From NCBI GenBank assembly GCA_018653315.1, contig JABIAL010000034.1, forward strand, positions 1 through 42,991: a stretch of DNA of 42,991 bases. Direction: 5' to 3'. The notes below the pieces were generated by a model, which had not been told where the DNA came from, ran no database searches, and saw only the letters and a list, made by a program, of their open reading frames with translations. Positions 10,040-18,035 of the stretch are shown here, one piece after another. How positions within the stretch are numbered: position 1 is the stretch's first letter; every line of letters starts with the position of its first letter. The DNA is from a bacterium (GTDB lineage: Bacteria; Patescibacteriota; Patescibacteriia; UBA1558; GWA2-36-10). The position numbers and the translations under genes were made by a program.

Positions 10040-11737
10040 ATGAATAAATCTTGGGCAGAACCACAAGTTATAGATAAGAAAATAATAGAACAATTTCCTG
10101 AGCTACCGCCAACAGTAGTGCAGTTGTTACATAATCGTAATTTAACTACTCAGGAAGAGATAGATGAATTTTTATCTCCTGATTATAGCAAGGATATTCA
10201 TGATCCTTTTTTATTTAATGACATGAAAAAGGCTTGTCAGCGTATCCAAAAAGCTATTGATAAGCAAGAAAAAATCATTATTTATGGTGATTATGATGCT
10301 GATGGCGTTAGTTCAGCAGTTATTTTAACTACAGTGCTTAATAAATTAGGAGCTAAGGTAGATGCTTATTTACCACATCGGGAAAAAGAAGGTTATGGTT
10401 TAAATGAAAATGCAGTTAAAGAATTAGCAAAAAGTGATGTTAAATTATTAATTACTTGTGACTGTGGTATTAGCAATAGAGATGAGGTTAAGATAGCAAA
10501 AGATAATAATCTTGATGTAATTGTCACGGATCACCATGCAATACCAGAAAAATTGCCAGATGCTGTGGCAATTATTCATCCTCAGATAAGTGGAGAAAAA
10601 TATCCTTTTAAATTTTTAGCTGGTGGTGGCGTGGCTTTTAAATTAGCTCAAGGTATATTAAGATCTTCTAAATTAAACGAAGAAGAGGAAGAGAAAACAG
10701 AAAAATGGTTATTAGATATAGTGGCCATTGCTACAGTAGCCGACATGGTGCCTTTGCTAGGAGAAAATAGGACTTTGGTGAAATATGGTTTGATGGTTTT
10801 GAGAAAAACACAAAGATTAGGTTTACAGAAGATGATAGATGTAGCTAGCATTGATCGTGAAAAAATAGATGCGGTGACTATTGGTTTTGCTTTAGCGCCA
10901 CGCATTAATGCTGCTGGAAGAATGGATCATGCGAATTTAGCTTATTATTTATTAACTGAGACTGAAGATGATAAGGCACTTGAATTAGCTAAAACTTTAA
11001 ATCAATCAAATTTAGATCGTCAACGAGTGACAGAAGCTACATTTAGAGAGGCTAAAAATCAAAAAGTGGATTTAACAGATAGATTATTAGTTTTTTATCA
11101 GCCGGATTGGCCAGCTGGTTTAACTGGTTTAGTAGCTTCAAAGTTATCACGTCAACATAATCGTCCTTGTTTAGTTTTGACTAAAGTTGAAGACAACATA
11201 GTTGGTTCAGCTCGGAGTATTAAGGCTTTTGATGTGACAGCTGCTTTGGTAAAAAATAGTGATCTTTTATTACGTTTTGGTGGACACCCTCAAGCAGCTG
11301 GTTTTTCTTTAATAGAAGATAATTTGGAAAAGTTTAAACTGGAGATGAAAAAATTAGCTAATGATACTTTGACAGATGATAATATGCAGGCGCCATTGGA
11401 TATTGAATTAGCTATTGATTGGTCAGAAATTAATTGGTCTTTGGTAGATATACTGAATAAATTCGAACCATATGGTCAAAGTAATCCCGAACCAAACTTT
11501 TTATCTCGTGGTATTTTAATTACTCAGGCTAAACGAGTCGGTAAAGATCTTAAGCATTGGAAATTAGAATTAGTAAAACAAGATAAAAAGTTTGGAGCAA
11601 TTGCTTTTGGTTTAGGGAAAATGGATTTAGCTATTGGACAGAGAATTGATTTGGTTTATAATTTAAATATTAATCAATGGAATGGTAGCCGATCCATTCA
11701 ATTAAAAATTAAAGATATACAACAATCCTTCGGCTAA
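10040..11737 (+). CDS. recJ: Single-stranded-DNA-specific exonuclease RecJ
   Basis: DHH motif 'IIYGDYDADGVSSAVIL', 'VIVTDHHAIP', 'RINAAGRMDHA', DHHA1 'GSARSIKAFDVTAAL...LLRFGGHPQAAGFSL'. Confidence 0.96.
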   Translation: MNKSWAEPQVIDKKIIEQFPELPPTVVQLLHNRNLTTQEEIDEFLSPDYSKDIHDPFLFNDMKKACQRIQKAIDKQEKIIIYGDYDADGVSSAVILTTVLNKLGAKVDAYLPHREKEGYGLNENAVKELAKSDVKLLITCDCGISNRDEVKIAKDNNLDVIVTDHHAIPEKLPDAVAIIHPQISGEKYPFKFLAGGGVAFKLAQGILRSSKLNEEEEEKTEKWLLDIVAIATVADMVPLLGENRTLVKYGLMVLRKTQRLGLQKMIDVASIDREKIDAVTIGFALAPRINAAGRMDHANLAYYLLTETEDDKALELAKTLNQSNLDRQRVTEATFREAKNQKVDLTDRLLVFYQPDWPAGLTGLVASKLSRQHNRPCLVLTKVEDNIVGSARSIKAFDVTAALVKNSDLLLRFGGHPQAAGFSLIEDNLEKFKLEMKKLANDTLTDDNMQAPLDIELAIDWSEINWSLVDILNKFEPYGQSNPEPNFLSRGILITQAKRVGKDLKHWKLELVKQDKKFGAIAFGLGKMDLAIGQRIDLVYNLNINQWNGSRSIQLKIKDIQQSFG

Positions 11738-11780
11738 CGCTCTCTTCGAGCCTGAGCCTCAGAGCCGAAGGCAGGATGAC
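11726..11780. repeat. Dispersed palindromic repeat of the 'tccttcgact..gctcaggatgac' type
   Basis: CCTTCGGCT (11727-11735)/AGCCGAAGG (11763-11771) inverted repeat, then caggatgac; related units at 15351-15376 and around 3129-3150. Confidence 0.7.
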
Positions 11781-11803
11781 TTAAAAATTATATATAAAAT
11801 GTT

Positions 11804-12208
11804 ATGAAAGCTAAATTATTTACTGATGGTGGATCACGAGGTAATCCGGGCCCATCTGCTATTGGTGGTGTTTTATATGCCGATGATGATAAAATTATCG
11901 ATACTTTTTCTGAATACACAGGAGAGGGGACGAATAATCAAGCTGAATACAATGCTTTGTTAACTGGTTTAGAATTAGCTCAAGAGCATGAGATAGATGA
12001 GATTGATTGTTTTTTAGATAGTGAATTAGTGGTTAAACAATTAAATAAAGAATATAAAGTAAAAGATACAGAATTAGCTAAGATATTTGTTAAAATTTGG
12101 AATTTAAGTCAAACTTTTAAAAAAATTACTTATTCTCATGTTCGTCGAGAGTTTAATAAAGAAGCAGATGCGCAGGTTAACAAAGCTTTGGATAAAGAAT
12201 TAAGCTAG
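11804..12208 (+). CDS. Ribonuclease H family protein (RNase HI-like)
   Basis: 'LFTDGGSRGNPGPSAIGGVLY', 'NNQAEYNALLTGLELA', 'DSELVVKQLN', 'HVRREFNKEADAQVNKALD'. Confidence 0.93.
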   Translation: MKAKLFTDGGSRGNPGPSAIGGVLYADDDKIIDTFSEYTGEGTNNQAEYNALLTGLELAQEHEIDEIDCFLDSELVVKQLNKEYKVKDTELAKIFVKIWNLSQTFKKITYSHVRREFNKEADAQVNKALDKELS

Positions 12209-12228
12209 TATTAGCTATTTTGTAGATA

Positions 12229-12257
12229 TTGACAAATATTCAAATTAGTATTAAAGT
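12229..12257 (+). promoter_or_regulatory. Sigma70-type promoter of a candidate ncRNA
   Basis: TTGACA (12229-12234), 17-nt spacer, TAAAGT (12252-12257). Confidence 0.65.
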
Positions 12258-12263
12258 ATCTAG

Positions 12264-12550
12264 GTTATTTAGTACATTGGAATTAGAAATTGAGAGTAAA
12301 GGACTTCGAAGAGTCTTGGGGCACTGGCCGTGTGCGAGTGCTTGTCAGAAGAATGGCGCAAATATCATGTTGGTAATTAGGACGCAAAGGGGGCGAGTGT
12401 ATCGGCCCATTACACACTTTGGGTTTGAAAAAGGCTAACTATACCAGGCCTTGGAAGAAGACGCGTTATCAGGCATCTGACTAAACCCTGGTTTTGTACA
12501 CTTTTACTTTCATTATGCCTCGCTTGGATCATTACTGAGCGAGGTTTTTT
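12264..12550 (+). ncRNA. Candidate structured non-coding RNA; very weak SRP-RNA-like core
   Basis: Own promoter and terminator; elevated GC against the neighbouring genes; several possible helices; no convincing protein. Boundaries estimated from promoter and terminator. Confidence 0.6.
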
Positions 12551-12553
12551 ATT
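12518..12553 (+). terminator. Strong intrinsic terminator of the candidate ncRNA
   Basis: CCTCGCT (12518-12524)/AGCGAGG (12538-12544) followed by TTTTTTATTT. Confidence 0.85.
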
Positions 12554-12607
12554 TATAAAATACCCCCACTGTCCTGACGGTATTTTAAATAATTAGCATT
12601 GATTTTT

Positions 12608-13642
12608 ATGTCGAAAAATGTTATATTTTATTCGATGTCAGTCGATTTTTCTTGGCCAATTTATGGTCACCAACAACAGATAAACTTTTTGCAAGAAAGT
12701 ATCCGCCAAGATAAATTGGCTAATACTTATTTGTTTTATGGTCCACGTGGTTTAGGAAAAAAATTAGTAGCCTATAATTTTGCTAAGAGCTTATTTTGTC
12801 AGGCTGAAGATAACAAACCTTGTAAAAAATGCGATGCTTGTCGGCAAATAGATAAAGGTGTTTTTGCTGATTTGCATATTTTAGGTAAAACTCAAGATGA
12901 ATTATCTGCTGAAAGTGTTAAGGGATTTTTAGCTAGATTGTCTCTGACTACTTCTTATGGCGGACATAAATTAGCTATTATACAAAAAGTAGAAAGTATT
13001 AATTTATTTTCGGCTAATGCACTATTAAAAATATTAGAGGAACCACCAAAAAATACCACAATTATTCTAGTAGCTGATCAAATACATAGTTTACCAGCCA
13101 CTATCATCTCTCGTTGTCAGTTATTAAAATTTCGTTCTTTGGACAAAGAGTCTATTCAAGAGTGGTTAAAATCTTTTGATTTAACAGAGATAGAAAAAGC
13201 TACTATTTCCAATTTATCTTTTGGTAAACCAGGATTAGCTTTAGAATATATGGAAGATAAATTAGATAATTTCAAAGAAAAGTGTGAATTTTTATTAAAA
13301 TTATTAGATAACGATACCTTGAGCGCTCTACAAAGCTTGGATCATTGGTTTACAGCTTTAAAAAAAGAATACCCAAGCTATAAAATTTATGAATTAGGTG
13401 AGCAGACCAAGCAATATTTACATTTGTTGGAGTTAATTTTAAGGGATATTTTATGGCTAAAATTAGGGCGTCAGCCGATTAATACTATTTTTGAAGAACA
13501 ATTAACGTTGTTAGCCAAACAGTATCAACCAGGAATATTGTTAAAGAATTTATTAAATATAAATAAAATAAAAAAACAACTAAAACAAAATGTTTCCCCA
13601 CTAACTTTGTGGGAAAATCTAGTTTTAGATTTTAAATCGTAA
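12608..13642 (+). CDS. holB: DNA polymerase III delta'-like AAA+ clamp-loader subunit
   Basis: 'HQQQINFLQESIRQDKLANTYLFYGPRGLGKKLVAYNFAKSLFC', Cys4-type 'CKKCDACRQI', 'ANALLKILEEPPKNTTIILVADQ', 'SRCQLLKF'. ATG at 12608 or the later ATG of 'MSVDFSWPI' is more likely than the TTG at 12599. Confidence 0.9.
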   Translation: MSKNVIFYSMSVDFSWPIYGHQQQINFLQESIRQDKLANTYLFYGPRGLGKKLVAYNFAKSLFCQAEDNKPCKKCDACRQIDKGVFADLHILGKTQDELSAESVKGFLARLSLTTSYGGHKLAIIQKVESINLFSANALLKILEEPPKNTTIILVADQIHSLPATIISRCQLLKFRSLDKESIQEWLKSFDLTEIEKATISNLSFGKPGLALEYMEDKLDNFKEKCEFLLKLLDNDTLSALQSLDHWFTALKKEYPSYKIYELGEQTKQYLHLLELILRDILWLKLGRQPINTIFEEQLTLLAKQYQPGILLKNLLNINKIKKQLKQNVSPLTLWENLVLDFKS

Positions 13643-13646
13643 ATAT

Positions 13647-14786
13647 ATGTTGATGTTAAAAAACAAATTAACCAAGCTTAGTGTACTAATTTTGATTCTG
13701 CCGATATTTTTGTCTGGCTGTATTTCAATAACTAGTAAAAATGAAATAAGTTTGGGAGGATTTTTTTTAAGTAATACTCAAGGGGATGAATGGGGACATC
13801 GTACAAATGTCTATGTGTCAAATAATGAACCAAGAACATTTGCCGGAGCTAATATCACTAAGATAGCTTTTGACCCACAGGATAAAGCGGCTATTTATCT
13901 AGGCACACAAAATAGTGGTTTATTTTATAGTTACAATTATGGCATTGGCTGGGTTAATGCTTTGACTTATGCCGGTACGATAAATGATATTGTGGTTCAT
14001 CCAAGAAATAAATGTATTGTTTATGTGGCTGCTCATAACAAAATTTGGAAGACAGAAGATTGTTCGCGTACTTGGTCTGATATTTATTTTGAAGCTCGTC
14101 CAGAACAATATGTCACTTCTTTAAATATAAATCATGCTAATCCAGATATTGTTTATGCTGGTACATCTAGTGGTTCATTTTTACGTAGTTTAGACAAAGG
14201 AAATTCTTGGGATGTTTTATGGCGTTTTAGTAATAATGTAAAAGAAATTATTGTACAGAATCATAGTGATAGCAATATTATTTATGCCATTACACAAGGT
14301 AAGGGAGTTTTTCGTAGTTCTGATGGTGGAGAGGATTGGGAAGATTTGATGAAGCTACCAGTTTACAAATTAGAAAATGTTACTGAAGATGGTCGTATCT
14401 TCACTGCTATTAAACAAGATGACGAAGGTTTGCCGTTTTTTAAGATTAGTGGGGTTAAAATATCGGTAGCAGCTGACAGTGATCGTAGTCAGCCCGATGC
14501 CTTGATTTATGGTAATAGAATTGGTATGTTTAGATTCATGGGTAACCATTGGGAGCAGTTTAATTTATTAACCCCAAATAAAAAAGAAACAATATATTCA
14601 GTAGTGGTAAATCCTTTGGATGGCGATGATATATATTACGGTACATCAAAAGCCTTGTATCATACAGTTGACCGAGGGGCAAATTGGATAATAAAAGAAT
14701 TACCAACTAATAGAGTAGCTGGTGAACTAGCTTTTTCTCCGGATAATCAATTTTTATATTTAGGAGCCTATAAAATAAGTAAATAA
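13647..14786 (+). CDS. Lipoprotein with BNR/Asp-box (sortilin/Ycf48-like) beta-propeller repeats
   Basis: Lipobox 'LPIFLSGC'; repeats 'TEDCSRTWSDIYF', 'SLDKGNSWDVLW', 'SSDGGEDWEDL', 'TVDRGANWI'. Confidence 0.85.
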   Translation: MLMLKNKLTKLSVLILILPIFLSGCISITSKNEISLGGFFLSNTQGDEWGHRTNVYVSNNEPRTFAGANITKIAFDPQDKAAIYLGTQNSGLFYSYNYGIGWVNALTYAGTINDIVVHPRNKCIVYVAAHNKIWKTEDCSRTWSDIYFEARPEQYVTSLNINHANPDIVYAGTSSGSFLRSLDKGNSWDVLWRFSNNVKEIIVQNHSDSNIIYAITQGKGVFRSSDGGEDWEDLMKLPVYKLENVTEDGRIFTAIKQDDEGLPFFKISGVKISVAADSDRSQPDALIYGNRIGMFRFMGNHWEQFNLLTPNKKETIYSVVVNPLDGDDIYYGTSKALYHTVDRGANWIIKELPTNRVAGELAFSPDNQFLYLGAYKISK

Positions 14787-14787
14787 T

Positions 14788-15351
14788 TTGAATTTTATGC
14801 ATACCATGATTGAGAGCAATAAAGCTCATTATGATAAGACAATTGAATTTTTAAAGACTGACATTGAATCTTTACGTACTGGTAGAATTTCACCAAGTTT
14901 GGTAGAGACTATCAAAGTAGAGTCTTATGGTACTGTTTCTGATTTAGTACAATTAGCCTCTATTTCTGCACCAGAACCGCAGACTATTGCTATTAAACCG
15001 TGGGACAAGGGTATTTTAAAAGATATAGAACGGGCATTAATGTCTTCTGATCTTAATGTAAATCCAGTTGTGGATAGTGATTTGGTTCGTTTAAATTTCC
15101 CTGCTTTGACAGAAGAAAGTCGTAAAGATTTAGTAAAAATTCTTCATAAAAAACTTGAGGAAACTCGTATTACTTTAAAATCTCAGCGAGAAAAAATAAA
15201 AGATACTGTGGTTAATGCTGAAAAAGCCAAAGAAATCACGGAAGATGATAGATTTCAAGCTCTGAAAGAATTAGATGAGATGACCAAAGAGTATAATGAA
15301 AAAATAAAACTACTCGGCACTGAAAAAGAGCAAGAAATCATGAAAGTATAA
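14788..15351 (+). CDS. frr: Ribosome recycling factor
   Basis: 'LRTGRISPSLVETIKVESYGT', 'PWDKGILKDIERALMSSDLNVNPVVDSDLVRLNFPALTEESRKDLVK'. Confidence 0.96.
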   Translation: MNFMHTMIESNKAHYDKTIEFLKTDIESLRTGRISPSLVETIKVESYGTVSDLVQLASISAPEPQTIAIKPWDKGILKDIERALMSSDLNVNPVVDSDLVRLNFPALTEESRKDLVKILHKKLEETRITLKSQREKIKDTVVNAEKAKEITEDDRFQALKELDEMTKEYNEKIKLLGTEKEQEIMKV

Positions 15352-15376
15352 TCCTTCGACTAGCGCTCAGGATGAT
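15351..15376. repeat. Short palindromic dispersed repeat directly after frr
   Basis: atccttcgactagcgctcaggatgat: ATCCT/AGGAT inverted ends, same family as 11726-11780. Confidence 0.7.
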
Positions 15377-15399
15377 AATTATAAATTAAAAAATAAAAA

Positions 15400-16503
15400 A
15401 TGTTAACGTTTATATCATTTATAGTCATATTAGGTTTTTTGGTACTAGCTCACGAGCTAGGCCATTTTGTCAGTGCCATAAAATTAGGAGTAGAAGTGGA
15501 AGAATTTGGCATTGGTTTCCCACCGCGTTTATTTTCTATTAAAAGAAAAGGAATAGTTTATTCTATTAATTGGATTCCTATTGGTGGTTTTGTTAAAATA
15601 AAAGGTGAGAGTGGAGAAGAGGTGAAAAATCCAAAAAGTTTTGCTGCCCAAAAAACTTGGAAAAAATCAGTTATTTTATCAGCTGGAGTTTTGATGAATT
15701 TTGTAGTGGCTTTTATATTTTTATCACTTGGATTTTTTATTGGTTTACCACAGGCATTAGATAAAGATGCGCCTATGGACAAGGTACAAGATCGTCATGT
15801 GATGATCATGGAGGTTGCACCGGGTTCTGCTGCTGAAGAAATAGGACTACAAATTGGTGATAATATTTTGGCTATGAATCAACGAGAAGTAGTTGATTCA
15901 GAATTTATTTATAATTTTTTAACTGCTAATGGCACCCAAGAATTAAATTTATCTATTGAAAGAAATAAAGAGATTTTAGAGCTTAAGGCAACGCCAAGAG
16001 CGCTAAATGAAGGAGAAACACCTGTTTTGGGAATTGGCATGTTAGATACCGGTATAGTAGAGTATGGTTTTTTTAGTAGTATTTGGCAGGGAGCCAGAGG
16101 TACGGTTTTGATGACGGGGCGTATTTTTTCTGCCTTTTACCACCTGTTAGCCGATATTATTACTACTGGTAAAGTATCAGCTGGCTTAGCGGGCCCTGTA
16201 GGAGTTGCAGTTATTACTGGACAAGTGGTACGATTAGGATTTGTGTATGTTTTAAATTTTGCTGCTATTTTATCTTTGAATCTAGCAGTTTTAAATATTT
16301 TACCATTTCCAGCTTTAGATGGTGGACGTCTCTTGTTTGCTTGGATAGAGAAAATTCGAGGTAAAAAAATTACTCAAAAAACAGAAGCTATGATTCATAA
16401 TAGTGGTTTCGTGCTTTTGATGGTTTTAATTATATTTATTACGGGAAGAGATTTTGTTAAATACGGTGGTCAAATTTGGGACGGGATTAAAAATATTTTT
16501 TAG
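15400..16503 (+). CDS. rseP: Site-2 intramembrane zinc metalloprotease RseP
   Basis: 'LAHELGHFVSAIKLGVEVEEFGIGFPPR' (HExxH), PDZ region 'APGSAAEEIGLQIGDNILAMN', 'LNLAVLNILPFPALDGGRLLF'. Confidence 0.96.
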   Translation: MLTFISFIVILGFLVLAHELGHFVSAIKLGVEVEEFGIGFPPRLFSIKRKGIVYSINWIPIGGFVKIKGESGEEVKNPKSFAAQKTWKKSVILSAGVLMNFVVAFIFLSLGFFIGLPQALDKDAPMDKVQDRHVMIMEVAPGSAAEEIGLQIGDNILAMNQREVVDSEFIYNFLTANGTQELNLSIERNKEILELKATPRALNEGETPVLGIGMLDTGIVEYGFFSSIWQGARGTVLMTGRIFSAFYHLLADIITTGKVSAGLAGPVGVAVITGQVVRLGFVYVLNFAAILSLNLAVLNILPFPALDGGRLLFAWIEKIRGKKITQKTEAMIHNSGFVLLMVLIIFITGRDFVKYGGQIWDGIKNIF

Positions 16504-16505
16504 TT

Positions 16506-16787
16506 ATGAAATTTATCATTAAAAAAGAGCAATTAAATCTTTTGACTATGATGAGACGTGCTGGTTATAGTCCAAGTTCTAGGAATGACAGTTTTATTCG
16601 TCGAGCAGGTAATGGAGCATTTCCAAGATTTCATATTTACATTGATGATGATAATGATTCCTGGCAATTAAAAATACATTTAGATCAAAAAGGAGCTTGT
16701 TATACTGGCCACACGGCTCATAGTGGAGATTATGATGGTGATGTTTTACAAGCTGAACAAGAACGTATTATAAATTTATTAAAGTAA
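16506..16787 (+). CDS. Small uncharacterised protein between rseP and proS
   Basis: 93 aa, complete ORF packed between genes; 'FHIYIDDDNDSWQLKIHLDQKGACYTGHTAHSGDYDGDVL'. Confidence 0.8.
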   Translation: MKFIIKKEQLNLLTMMRRAGYSPSSRNDSFIRRAGNGAFPRFHIYIDDDNDSWQLKIHLDQKGACYTGHTAHSGDYDGDVLQAEQERIINLLK

Positions 16788-16790
16788 TAT

Positions 16791-18035
16791 ATGTTGCAAT
16801 CAAAATTATTTGGTAAAACACGTAAGGATATTTCTCAAGATGAGAAGAGTGTTAATGCTGAATTATTAACTCGAGCAGGATTTATATCTAAACAAATGGC
16901 CGGGGTCTATAGTTATTTGCCTTTAGGTTTAAAAACTTACCGTAAAGTTGAACAAATTATTAGAGAAGAAATGGATGAAATTGGCGGTCAAGAAGTATTA
17001 TTACCAACCTTACAAGCCAAGTCGCTTTGGGATCAAACAGGTAGATGGGAAGAACTTGAGCCAATAATGTATCAATTTACTGATCATCATGGCACAAAAA
17101 TAGGCTTAGGCGCTACTCATGAAGAAGTGATCACAGACATTGTTAAGCAATATGTTAACTCTTACAAAGATTTACCCATCTATCTTTACCAAATTCAAAA
17201 TAAATTTAGAGATGAAAAACGAGCGAAATCTGGTTTGTTGCGTGGTCGGGAGTTCGTAATGAAAGATTTATATAGTTTTCATGATAGTGAAGAAGATTTG
17301 AATAAATATTATAAAATAACTCATCAGGCTTATCTAAAAGTTTTTAAGCGCTTAGGTTTAGAGGCTTTTTCTGTGGAGGCTTCTGGTGGCGCAATGAGTA
17401 AACATAATTCTCATGAATTCATGGTTAAGACTGAAGCTGGTGAAGATATAACTATTTTATGTAATAGTTGTGCTTGGGCTCAAAATAAAGAAATTGCTAA
17501 TGTAAAAGCTGGTGACAAATGTCCAGATTGTGGTAAAAAAGTTGAAGAAGCCAAAACTGTTGAAGCTGGTAATATTTTCCATTTAGGCAATACTTATTCC
17601 AAAGGTATGGACTTGAAATTTACCGATAAAGATGGTAAACAAAAGGAAGTAATTATGGGTTCTTATGGAATTGGCTTAGGTAGAGTAATGGGCACTATTG
17701 TTGAAGCTAGTCATGATAAAGATGGTATTATTTGGACTAAAACTACCACTCCTTATCAGGTGCATTTGTTAAATCTTGCAAAAAGTGATAAAAGAAAGAA
17801 AGAAGCTAACAAGTTTTACATGAGCCTTAAAGAGGCTGATATTGATGTTTTGCACGATGATAGAGATATTTCTTTTGGTAAAAAGTTAAAAGACGCTGAT
17901 TTAATAGGGATTTGTTTACAAATTATTATTAGTGATAAGCAAGAAGAAATAGAGTTTAAAATTCGGGCAGATAAAACAACTAGTCTAATATCAATAAAGA
18001 ATGTAATTGATGAAGTTAAAAAATATTACAGCTAA
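16791..18035 (+). CDS. proS: Prolyl-tRNA synthetase, short form without the INS editing domain
   Basis: Motif 1 'LLTRAGFISKQMAGVYSYLPLGLKTYRKVEQIIREEMDEIGGQEVLLPTLQ', motif 2 'FRDEKRAKSGLLRGREFVMKDLYSFH', motif 3 'GSYGIGLGRVMG'; about 414 aa with only a short linker between motifs 2 and 3. Confidence 0.95.
   Translation: MLQSKLFGKTRKDISQDEKSVNAELLTRAGFISKQMAGVYSYLPLGLKTYRKVEQIIREEMDEIGGQEVLLPTLQAKSLWDQTGRWEELEPIMYQFTDHHGTKIGLGATHEEVITDIVKQYVNSYKDLPIYLYQIQNKFRDEKRAKSGLLRGREFVMKDLYSFHDSEEDLNKYYKITHQAYLKVFKRLGLEAFSVEASGGAMSKHNSHEFMVKTEAGEDITILCNSCAWAQNKEIANVKAGDKCPDCGKKVEEAKTVEAGNIFHLGNTYSKGMDLKFTDKDGKQKEVIMGSYGIGLGRVMGTIVEASHDKDGIIWTKTTTPYQVHLLNLAKSDKRKKEANKFYMSLKEADIDVLHDDRDISFGKKLKDADLIGICLQIIISDKQEEIEFKIRADKTTSLISIKNVIDEVKKYYS

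Noticed and set aside
12229-12438. 69-aa ORF (MTNIQISIKVSRLF...)
   Set aside because: Starts on the TTG of a -35 TTGACA box and runs through a likely structured RNA; no protein-like motif.
12264-12550. tmRNA
   Set aside because: No tRNA-like 3' end (T-loop, CCA) or tag reading frame ending in AA-stop.
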